Below are positions 55,066 to 62,766 of a stretch of DNA of 64,000 bases, piece after piece. Source of the DNA: WHTK01 sp965197795. GTDB lineage: Bacteria > Chloroflexota > Dehalococcoidia > DSTF01 > WHTK01. Numbering within the stretch: position 1 is the stretch's first letter; every line of letters begins with the position of its first letter. The position numbers and the translations under genes are program-made. The stretch spans positions 2,170,001 through 2,234,000 of the forward strand of contig OZ240228.1 in assembly GCA_965197795.1 (NCBI GenBank), read 5' to 3'. The notes under the pieces were generated by a model. That model was not told where the DNA came from and ran no database searches. It saw only the letters and a list, made by a program, of their open reading frames with translations.

Positions 55066-55938
55066 GTGGATTTCGTTGAATTAGATGGTGCGGTCGACCT
55101 TCACGTCCATTCCTACCCCTGCGTGTTTCAGCGCCGTATTGATGATCGCCAGGCGGCCGAGGCAGCGGCAGAAAAAGGTATGGCTGCCATAGTTCTCAAA
55201 TCGCACCATGAAAGCACCGTTAGCCGAGCGTATCTGCTGCAATCAGAGTTTCCGGACCTGAAGATCTTCGGCGGTGTGGTGCTCAACCAGTGGGTAGGAG
55301 GCGTCAACCCGGCCGCCGCTGAAGTGGCGCTCAGGCTTGGGGCCAAAGAGGTTTGGATGCCCACAATCGACGCGGCTCATCACGTGGAGGTTCACGGCAA
55401 GCGCGGCGGGTATGACGTTCAGGACAGCGGCGCGGAGTTTGTCTGGGGCGACCCAATATCGGCCGTGAGAGATGGAAACGTGACCCCTGAGGCATTAGTC
55501 GTATTGGAGCTGATCGCCCAGCACGACGCGATACTGGGGACGGCTCACCTGTCTTTGGAGGAAATCTCCCTGCTTGTTCCCGCAGCCCATGAGCGCGGCG
55601 TGAAGAAGATTCTCATTACCCATCCGTACTTCCGTGTTCCAGCGGGTATGAACGCTGACTTCTTGAAGGAGATGATTCGTTTCGGTGCCATAGCCGAGTT
55701 CGGGTACTGCACCATCTCGCCGATGTGGGCCTACGTGAACCTTCAATTCACGAAGGAAGTGATGGACGACATCGGATACGATAACTGCGTGGTAATGAGC
55801 GATACAGGTCAATCTCATAACCCGCTTCCTCCTGAGGCAGTGTGGCTGTACGCGCAGGGCCTGTCTGAAAAGGGTGTTTCGCCCAGCAACATCGAGAAGC
55901 TGATAAAGAAGACACCCAAGGCACTCTTAGGTTTGTAA
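55066..55938 (+). CDS. DUF6282-like metal-dependent hydrolase, 290 aa
   Basis: DLHVHSYPCVFQRR near residue 11 supplies the HxH metal site, AIVLKSHHEST a second His pair, LITHPYFRVP a further His, and VMSDTGQSHNP the terminal Asp. This is the TIM-barrel/PHP-like pattern of DUF6282 proteins, whose reaction is not established. Length is typical. GTG 55066 has AAGGAG seven bases upstream. The position between maleate-isomerase-like and PLP genes suggests hydrolysis of a small amide or ester intermediate (inference). Confidence 0.82.
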   Translation: MDFVELDGAVDLHVHSYPCVFQRRIDDRQAAEAAAEKGMAAIVLKSHHESTVSRAYLLQSEFPDLKIFGGVVLNQWVGGVNPAAAEVALRLGAKEVWMPTIDAAHHVEVHGKRGGYDVQDSGAEFVWGDPISAVRDGNVTPEALVVLELIAQHDAILGTAHLSLEEISLLVPAAHERGVKKILITHPYFRVPAGMNADFLKEMIRFGAIAEFGYCTISPMWAYVNLQFTKEVMDDIGYDNCVVMSDTGQSHNPLPPEAVWLYAQGLSEKGVSPSNIEKLIKKTPKALLGL

Positions 55939-56038
55939 TAACCCTCGTCTGATTGATACAACGCGCTAGCGTCCATGTTTGAAGGCTCAGACGGCAAATT
56001 CTAGAGTCAGCGTAGCAATGCTTCACCCTTTAAGGGCA

Positions 56039-57085
56039 ATGGGGGATCACGTGGTCGATTGGGCATCAAGGCTGAATATCTGCGAGGACATTACAGAAAC
56101 TGCGGGTATAACTCCCCTCTTGCGACTTCGGAAGGTAGCGGTGGGGCCGGCGATCTTGTGCGGCAAGCTCGAATTCATGAACCCTAGCTCGAGCCTCAAG
56201 GACCGCATACTCCGCCACATGGTTCAAAGAGCAGAGGAGCGGGGCGATCTGCGGCCAGGTATGACGATCCTGGAGGCGACGACTGGAAGCACCGGCATAG
56301 CCACGGCGATGATCGGTGCAGCCAAGGGCTATCCAGTGACCATTGTCATGCCCGAGGGAATGAGCGAAGAGCGCAAGGCATGCATGCGGGCCTACGGCGC
56401 GGATCTCGTCCTGACGCCAGGCGGGGAGAGCGACGTAGACATCAGTCTCGAGAAAATCGAGGCGTTGAAGCAGGGTAGCCCTGGCAAATTCTGGGAGGTC
56501 GCCCAGTTCTCCAACCGCGACAACATCGAAGCTCATTATCTGACAACCGGCCCCGAAATCTGGCAACAGACCGGGGGCGATGTCGACCTGTTTGTCGCTT
56601 CACAGGGCAGCGGCGGCACCCTCAGCGGAGTTGGCAAGTACCTCAAAGAACGCAATCCTAAGGTCAAGGTTTACGCTGTAGAACCGGCCGAATGCCCCAT
56701 TCTCTCTGGTGGCCAATGGGGAGCGCATTCCATCGAAGGCATAGGCGATGGCTTCATTCCCGATAATCTGGACTTGGAATACCTTGACGGTGTAGTGACC
56801 GTCTCATCCGAGGAAGCGATTGAGGGAGCACGGCAGCTCGCGCGCTCAGAGGGTGTCTTTTGCGGCATCTCCTCGGGCTGCAACGTCGTGGCGGCCAACA
56901 AGCTTGCAGGCCAGTTACCCGACGTGAGGTTCATGGTCACCATGATCAACGATACGGGTATGCGGTACTTATCCACGCCTTTGCTCGGGCAGGAACAATA
57001 CGCGGACGTACCACAGCGGGAGCATCCGGTAAGGCAAGCAGACGTTGATAGGCTCGCCAAGCTAAACCTACATATCGTGCGCTAG
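56039..57085 (+). CDS. Cysteine synthase-like PLP enzyme, 348 aa
   Basis: This is a fold-type II PLP enzyme of the OASS/CBS family. PSSSLKDR carries the PLP Lys (about residue 54), ATTGSTGIATAMIG is the substrate loop, and GSGGTLSGVGKYLKERNP the phosphate loop. The start is uncertain: ATG 56039 follows AAGGGC closely, and ATG 56018 is an alternative. It is paired, with a gap of two bases, with a threonine-synthase-like gene. In this operon the enzyme more likely performs a beta-elimination or replacement on a pathway intermediate than cysteine biosynthesis, which is inference. Confidence 0.9.
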   Translation: MGDHVVDWASRLNICEDITETAGITPLLRLRKVAVGPAILCGKLEFMNPSSSLKDRILRHMVQRAEERGDLRPGMTILEATTGSTGIATAMIGAAKGYPVTIVMPEGMSEERKACMRAYGADLVLTPGGESDVDISLEKIEALKQGSPGKFWEVAQFSNRDNIEAHYLTTGPEIWQQTGGDVDLFVASQGSGGTLSGVGKYLKERNPKVKVYAVEPAECPILSGGQWGAHSIEGIGDGFIPDNLDLEYLDGVVTVSSEEAIEGARQLARSEGVFCGISSGCNVVAANKLAGQLPDVRFMVTMINDTGMRYLSTPLLGQEQYADVPQREHPVRQADVDRLAKLNLHIVR

Positions 57086-57087
57086 CG

Positions 57088-58269
57088 ATGGGCACAGTAG
57101 TTTCTCTTACCTGTGTGGTTTGCGATACCTCCTATGAAGAAAAGCCCGGGATGTACACCTGCCCGGCTTGCGGCGAGTTCGCCACGCTGCGAGTGGCGTA
57201 TGACTACGACAGAGTTCGTCATGTGATGACGCGTACGTCACTTGCTGCGGAGCCCTTGTCCGACCAGTGGCGATACCTGCCGCTCCTGCCCGTCCAGGCA
57301 GGCAGGGAGTTAATTCCGCTGCGGGTTGGCGGCACGCCCCTCTACGAGGCACCGGGCTTACGTAAAGCCTTAGGCCTGCAAGATCTGTGGGTGAAGGACG
57401 ATACGCGGCACCCCTCCGGGTCATTGAAGGACCGTGCCAGTTCTGTCGCCGTTTTAAAGGGCCTCGAATTCGGATACAAAGAAGTCGCGGTCGCGTCCAC
57501 CGGCAACGCCGCCGCGTCATTAGCCTGCATCTCGGCATCGATGGGAGTGATCTGTCACATCTACGTGCCAGAGACCGCTCCCAGAGCCAAGCTGATACAA
57601 CCACGGATTTTTGGTGCTGATGTCATCGCCGTTCAAGGAACCTATGCCGATGCCGTCGGCTTGTGTAACGAAGCCTGTGAAAAGCACTCGTGGTACAACC
57701 GCACCACCGGCTATAACCCCTATACAGTTGAAGGCAAGAAGACCGTCTCCATGGAGATCGAGGAGCAGCTAGCTTGGGGTACGCCGGATACAGTCATTGT
57801 TCCGACGGGGGACGGATGCATCTTGAGTGGCGTCTGGAAGGGCTTTCTTGATCTGCAGCGATTGAACCTAGTCGACCGCCTACCGCGTTTGATCGCAGCT
57901 CAGGCAGAGGGCTCTCAGGCCATCAAAGAAGCCTTCGAAGGAGATGGCAAGGTTCGTCCTGTGCAGGTCAACACTCTGGCTGATAGTGTCGCAGTATCGA
58001 TGCCAAGGAACGGCACCATGGCAGTCCAGGACCTGCAGGCTTCGGGTGGCACGGCCGTCGCGGTCTCAGATCGTGAGATTCTCGAGGCGATGAAGCTCTT
58101 GGGCACGACGACGGGTATCTTCGCTGAACCGGCTGGAGCCATCGCCTTAGCGACGCTTCTCCGTCTGGTTGCCAACAGAGAAATCTCTGTCACCGAAAGG
58201 GTGGTCACCTTGGTCACTGGCAGCGGACTAAAGGACGTGGATTCGGCTGTATTGAGCGTCACCCCGTAA
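57088..58269 (+). CDS. Threonine synthase-like PLP enzyme, 393 aa
   Basis: An N-terminal zinc ribbon (Cys9, Cys12, Cys25, Cys28) precedes a fold-type II PLP domain: HPSGSLKDRASSVAVLKG holds the PLP Lys, VASTGNAAASLACIS the phosphate-side loop, and PTGDGCILSGVWKGF the glycine loop. This architecture is that of archaeal/bacterial threonine synthases converting O-phosphohomoserine to threonine. It is co-translated with the upstream cysteine-synthase-like gene. No other threonine-pathway gene is nearby, so it may have been recruited for another phospho- or amino-acid substrate. Confidence 0.88.
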   Translation: MGTVVSLTCVVCDTSYEEKPGMYTCPACGEFATLRVAYDYDRVRHVMTRTSLAAEPLSDQWRYLPLLPVQAGRELIPLRVGGTPLYEAPGLRKALGLQDLWVKDDTRHPSGSLKDRASSVAVLKGLEFGYKEVAVASTGNAAASLACISASMGVICHIYVPETAPRAKLIQPRIFGADVIAVQGTYADAVGLCNEACEKHSWYNRTTGYNPYTVEGKKTVSMEIEEQLAWGTPDTVIVPTGDGCILSGVWKGFLDLQRLNLVDRLPRLIAAQAEGSQAIKEAFEGDGKVRPVQVNTLADSVAVSMPRNGTMAVQDLQASGGTAVAVSDREILEAMKLLGTTTGIFAEPAGAIALATLLRLVANREISVTERVVTLVTGSGLKDVDSAVLSVTP

Positions 58270-58409
58270 TCCCCTGGCGGACGCTGATGAGCCTGCTTCT
58301 GCGCTTTCCTGCAGTTTGCCGCTGCTTGATTAGCGAGGTTAGACCGGCGACCGCACCGGGCTAGGCGCTCTTCGAGTCAATTCGATCAGCCCGTTCAGCG
58401 TCGGGCGCT

Positions 58410-59120
58410 TCAGAGGTTTGATGCTATCCTCGCCGAATAGCCAGCCATCACCAGCCAAAACAACCATGTAAACGCACTTTCACCAAGCCGGCTGTTGATA
58501 TTTCGGCCGGTAAAGGTGGCTATCGGCATTAGCGGGATCGCGAGGGCAAGGACGACCAGGGCTTCGCCGTCTATGAGGTCTGCTTCCGAGTAAACGGCCA
58601 ACTTCGTGGCGTCGTTCGCCTGCGAAACCAGCGAGGCCTCACCGACGCAATGCAGCCGATCTTGCCGGAGGTTTCTCAAAGCCATTCCCTTCAGGGGACC
58701 CGAGGTGCCGGAAAAGCCTGATGTAGCCCCGGCGCCAAACGCCAGGGCCGGCGCTGCAACATCTTGAGCTCGGCTGAGGCTGCGGCGCTCGAAGAACAGC
58801 GCTACTACGAAGCTCAAGATGACGGCTGGCCCAACCCATGCCTCCGGCGCATGGAGTAGGAGCCGAGCACCAAGAGCCGCTCCTACTATCGTCAAAATGA
58901 CCACCCAAAGCGCAACGCGAAAGGGTATTGTTTTGCGATAAGCCACCACTTTCGCGACATTGTTAGCGGCTAGTAGCAGCGCTCCTAAGGCCACACCTTC
59001 CTTGGTGCCCAGGAGCAATCCAAGGGCAGGCACGATTATCAGTGAGCCGCCCAAGCCTGCCGAAGCGGACAAGGTAAAACCCAACGAGGCGACCACCAGT
59101 GCGCCAATAACCGTCGCCAT
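58410..59120 (-). CDS. TauE/SafE-family sulfite/organic-anion exporter, 236 aa
   Basis: This is a compact membrane protein with about seven hydrophobic segments, starting VIGALVVASLGFTLSASAGLGGSL, the glycine-rich TauE motif, and a second inverted repeat (FGAGATSGFSGTSGP). It ends with FTWLFWLVMAGYSARI. Members export sulfite, sulfoacetate or similar C1-C2 organosulfur anions. No strong ribosome-binding site is seen. It converges with the PLP gene operon and is divergent from the Asp-box protein. Confidence 0.88.
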   Translation of the reverse strand: MATVIGALVVASLGFTLSASAGLGGSLIIVPALGLLLGTKEGVALGALLLAANNVAKVVAYRKTIPFRVALWVVILTIVGAALGARLLLHAPEAWVGPAVILSFVVALFFERRSLSRAQDVAAPALAFGAGATSGFSGTSGPLKGMALRNLRQDRLHCVGEASLVSQANDATKLAVYSEADLIDGEALVVLALAIPLMPIATFTGRNINSRLGESAFTWLFWLVMAGYSARIASNL

Positions 59121-59243
59121 CGGATAAGCCTAACCAGCTCTCCGGTCGAGGACTAGAAGCGCGTTCATTGAAAGAGGGTCCACTGTGCTATAGAGTCTCG
59201 GGCGAAGATTGACCCCGCGCTTCGTGGCTAGGAGCGACGCACC

Positions 59244-62200
59244 ATGCTAGACGCAAACTATCTTCACCAGGGATTTGAGCTTCGATGTATCGGACCACAT
59301 CGCGGTGGAAGAGTGGTCGCTGTGGCCGGCCACCCCACCGCGATAATGACCTTCTACTTTGGTGGAAGTGCCGGTGGCGTCTGGAAGACGACGGACGGGG
59401 GCACATACTGGGAGAACATCTCAGATGAGTTCTTCAGGACTGCCTCGGTCGGCGCTATCGCCGTTTCCGAGGCAGACCCCAATGTTATCTATGCCGGGAC
59501 GGGTGAATCCTGCATCCGCGGGGACGTCTCTCACGGAGACGGCGTCTACAAATCAGATGACGGCGGCAGGACTTGGAGCAATGTTGGATTAGGCGATACG
59601 CAACACATCGCCCGGGTGCGGATTCATCCCAGAGACCCAGACACGGTTTACGTAGCCGCCTTGGGGCACATGTCAGAACCAAATGAAGAACGCGGCGTCT
59701 TTCGTAGCCGCGATGGCGGCAAGAGCTGGGAGCGCGTTCTCTTCCGGGATGCCGGCGCTGGAGCCATAGATCTGGTGATCGACCCAGGCAACCCGCGTAT
59801 CCTCTACGCCTCGCTCTGGCAGGTCAGTCGGACCTTCTGGGAGCTCAGCAGCGGCGGTCCCGGTAGCGGCATCTTCAAGAGCACGGACGGAGGGGACAGC
59901 TGGGTGGCGCTCTCCAGCAACCCCGGGCTGCCCAAGGAAATGAAGGGCCGCATGGGCATCGCTGTGTCGCCGGCTCAGCCAGAAAGAGTCTGGGCGACGA
60001 TCGAGGCCGCCAATGGTGGCAGTGGTGTCTATCGTAGCGATGACGCAGGCGAAGCCTGGCAGCGTGTGAACGACGACCCCAATCTGCAGCTACGACACTG
60101 GTATTACGAGCATATCTTCGCTGATCCGCTCGATCCGGATACCCTCCACAGCCTCAACGTCCAGGCCTGGAAATCAATCGACGGTGGCCGAACATTTACA
60201 GTTCTGACCACCCCCCACGGCGATAACCACGATCTCTGGATCGACCCGAAGAACCCAGCACGAATGATCGAGGGCAATGACGGCGGCGCCTGCGTCTCCT
60301 TCAACGGCGGCGCAACCTGGTCATCCATCTACAACCAGCCGACGGCGCAGTTCTATCACATCGCGACCGACAACCAATCTCCTTATCGAGTCTACGGTAC
60401 CCAGCAGGACAACTCCGCAATCAGCGTTCCCAGCCGCTCGACCCGGGGCGCCATACCGCTATTCGATTGCTACGCCGTCGGCACGGCGGAGAGCGGCCAT
60501 ATCGCGGTGTTGCCTGATGACCCGAACGTAGTGTTCGCGGGTGCCATCGGAAGTTCTCCAGGAGGGGGTGGGGCACTGCTGCGCTACGACCATCGAACCC
60601 AGCAGCAGCGCATAGTCACCGTTTGGCCCGAATTGACCGGTGGCCTCGGGGCAAAGGACGCGAAGTACCGTTTCCAGTGGACGTTCCCTATTCTGATCTC
60701 GCCACATGACCAGAACGTGCTCTATGCCTGCGGTAATATCGTCTTCCGCTCGACAGACGAAGGCACGAACTGGGAGGAGATAAGCCCTGACCTCACCCGC
60801 AATGACGAAACAAAGCTCGGGCCTTCGGGTGGGCCCATCACGCATGACACGACAGGGGCGGAGCACTACTGCACGATCTTCGCCTTCGCAGAATCTCCCC
60901 TGAGGCAAGGACTGCTCTGGGCTGGCTCAGACGACGGGCTAGTCCATCTTTCAAGCGATGCAGGCGCCAGCTGGCAAGACGTTACACCTCGAGGTCTGCC
61001 GGAATGGACGCAGGTTGGCACGATCGAGCCTTCACCGCATGATCCTGCGGTTGCTTACATCGCTGCGACCCGCTACAAGGTCGACAACGATTTCACGCCA
61101 TTCCTCTTCAAGACCGAGGACTACGGACAAACTTGGACCTTAATCTCGCAGGGCTGCGGTGAGATTACTCGCGTAATCCGCGAGGACCCTGTACATCGAG
61201 GCCTCCTTTACTGTGGTACGGAGACCGGTCTGTACGTTTCCCTGGATGATGGGGGGAGCTGGCAGTCACTACAGCTGAATCTGCCGATCTGCCCTGTCTA
61301 CGACCTCGCAATCAAAGAAGACGATCTCGTCGTGGCCACACACGGTCGTTCGTTCTGGATACTCGATGACCTCCCGTCCTTACGCCAGGCATTGTTTCAG
61401 ATCGAAACCGCTGATATGCAGCTATTCCCTCCCAGAGATCAGACCCGATTCCGCGTCGCCCAAGACAACGCCCGGCCAGTGCCGGCAGGCACCAAACGCT
61501 ACCAACTGGCTGGCGGACTCCCCATTACTTTCTACGAGCGTGCGCAGCCTGGACTCACGGATACAAAGCGCACGTTTCTCGACGCCGGAACCAACCCGCC
61601 TGCTGGACTGGTCGTTCGCTATTACCTCCCGGAGGGAGTCGAGGAGGAGCTAACCCTGAGTTTCCATGACAGCAGTGGAAACGTTCTCATGTCCTTCTCC
61701 AGCACTCCAGATACGAACGCCGACGAACTGCCTCCGGAGCAGCGCGAGCCATTGGCGTCCGCCAACGAGGGTCTCAACAGATTCGAGTGGGATCTACGCT
61801 GCTCCAAGGCTACGAGAGTCCCAGGAGACGCGACTACGGCCGGCTCGCTCACAGGCCCTATGGTTCCGCCGGGTAGCTACAAAGTCCGGCTCAAGGTCGG
61901 CGACGTTGTGCAGGAGCAGGTTTTCTCGCTCCTCAAAGACCCACGCGTGAGCGCGAACCAAGAAGACCTTGACGCTCAGTTTGAGCTCCTAACTAATATC
62001 CGGGACACACTGTCGAAGGCCAACGACACGATCAACCAACTGCGCAGCGTGGTCCGGCAGATCGACGAGTGGACGAAGAGGTCAAAAGGCCAGCCTGGCT
62101 CCGCGGCGATTGGCGAAGCGGCGACGAAACTTAAGACCAGTCTAGAGGCGATCGAGAGCGAGCTGATTCAGAAGGGCGCGCGCATTCCCCAGGAGGCGAT

Positions 62201-62429
62201 CCTCAATCTCCCGAGCAAACTCAACGCGAAGATAGCCATTCTTGCGGCAGTAGTCTCCAGTGCCGATGCCGTTCCCACAAAGCAGTCATATGAAGTGCTG
62301 GCTGAGCTATCGAGCCGACTCGATCGACAGCTTGAACTCTGGCGTGCCGTACAGAACCAGGAACTGGAAGAGTTGAACAGGATAGTCAGTGGAACCGGTA
62401 TGCCACCGATCATTCCTCGTACCACCTGA
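59244..62429 (+). CDS. Sortilin/VPS10-like Asp-box propeller protein, 1061 aa
   Basis: This has at least ten Asp-box (SxDxGxxW) repeats: KTTDGGTYWENI, KSDDGGRTWSNV, RSRDGGKSWERV, KSTDGGDSWVAL, RSDDAGEAWQRV, KSIDGGRTFTVL, RSTDEGTNWEEI, SSDAGASWQDV, KTEDYGQTWTLI and SLDDGGSWQSL, giving one or two large propellers over residues 1-700. A beta-rich region and a helical end (residues about 905-1050, coiled coil) follow. Relatives annotated as glycosyl hydrolases have no proven activity. There is no signal peptide at the start (AGGAG precedes ATG 59244), which is unusual. Intact across 3.2 kb. Confidence 0.9.
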   Translation: MLDANYLHQGFELRCIGPHRGGRVVAVAGHPTAIMTFYFGGSAGGVWKTTDGGTYWENISDEFFRTASVGAIAVSEADPNVIYAGTGESCIRGDVSHGDGVYKSDDGGRTWSNVGLGDTQHIARVRIHPRDPDTVYVAALGHMSEPNEERGVFRSRDGGKSWERVLFRDAGAGAIDLVIDPGNPRILYASLWQVSRTFWELSSGGPGSGIFKSTDGGDSWVALSSNPGLPKEMKGRMGIAVSPAQPERVWATIEAANGGSGVYRSDDAGEAWQRVNDDPNLQLRHWYYEHIFADPLDPDTLHSLNVQAWKSIDGGRTFTVLTTPHGDNHDLWIDPKNPARMIEGNDGGACVSFNGGATWSSIYNQPTAQFYHIATDNQSPYRVYGTQQDNSAISVPSRSTRGAIPLFDCYAVGTAESGHIAVLPDDPNVVFAGAIGSSPGGGGALLRYDHRTQQQRIVTVWPELTGGLGAKDAKYRFQWTFPILISPHDQNVLYACGNIVFRSTDEGTNWEEISPDLTRNDETKLGPSGGPITHDTTGAEHYCTIFAFAESPLRQGLLWAGSDDGLVHLSSDAGASWQDVTPRGLPEWTQVGTIEPSPHDPAVAYIAATRYKVDNDFTPFLFKTEDYGQTWTLISQGCGEITRVIREDPVHRGLLYCGTETGLYVSLDDGGSWQSLQLNLPICPVYDLAIKEDDLVVATHGRSFWILDDLPSLRQALFQIETADMQLFPPRDQTRFRVAQDNARPVPAGTKRYQLAGGLPITFYERAQPGLTDTKRTFLDAGTNPPAGLVVRYYLPEGVEEELTLSFHDSSGNVLMSFSSTPDTNADELPPEQREPLASANEGLNRFEWDLRCSKATRVPGDATTAGSLTGPMVPPGSYKVRLKVGDVVQEQVFSLLKDPRVSANQEDLDAQFELLTNIRDTLSKANDTINQLRSVVRQIDEWTKRSKGQPGSAAIGEAATKLKTSLEAIESELIQKGARIPQEAILNLPSKLNAKIAILAAVVSSADAVPTKQSYEVLAELSSRLDRQLELWRAVQNQELEELNRIVSGTGMPPIIPRTT

Positions 62430-62766
62430 CGAGTCAGCTAAGTTGGCGCATGACATATGCGTCAACTGCGTCGTTACGCCTTCATCAGCGCCTCGCGCCT
62501 CAACACCCGCGGCCAGCGCAGGCTGCATCCCTTCGGCAGGCTCTCAGGACAGGCTTCATGTCCTTGGCACTTGGCGAGGAAACACTAGAGACGTAGCCGC
62601 CGCAATTGATCCAGAATGACCGTTGTATTGGGCTCTGCTGTTCCACCCAGCTAGCGAAGCGTCAAAGGTAAGTTGCGTGTTCGCCAATCTTGAGAAACGA
62701 TCCTTGCGGCATGCTTGGCTCGACTCCTCATAGCACCTAGAACGTTCTTCTCGAGGTGTTCTCGAT
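62430..62766. other. Gap with interspersed repeat copy
   Basis: No gene is evident. It contains the repeat copy at 62476-62556 and presumably the promoter of the surface-protein gene. Confidence 0.45.
62476..62556 (-). repeat. Interspersed repeat copy
   Basis: CGCCTTCATCAGCG and the later CAGCGCAGGCTGCATCCC match the element at 46268-46332 in the same orientation, with an altered middle that lacks the perfect 10-bp palindrome. Confidence 0.5.
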
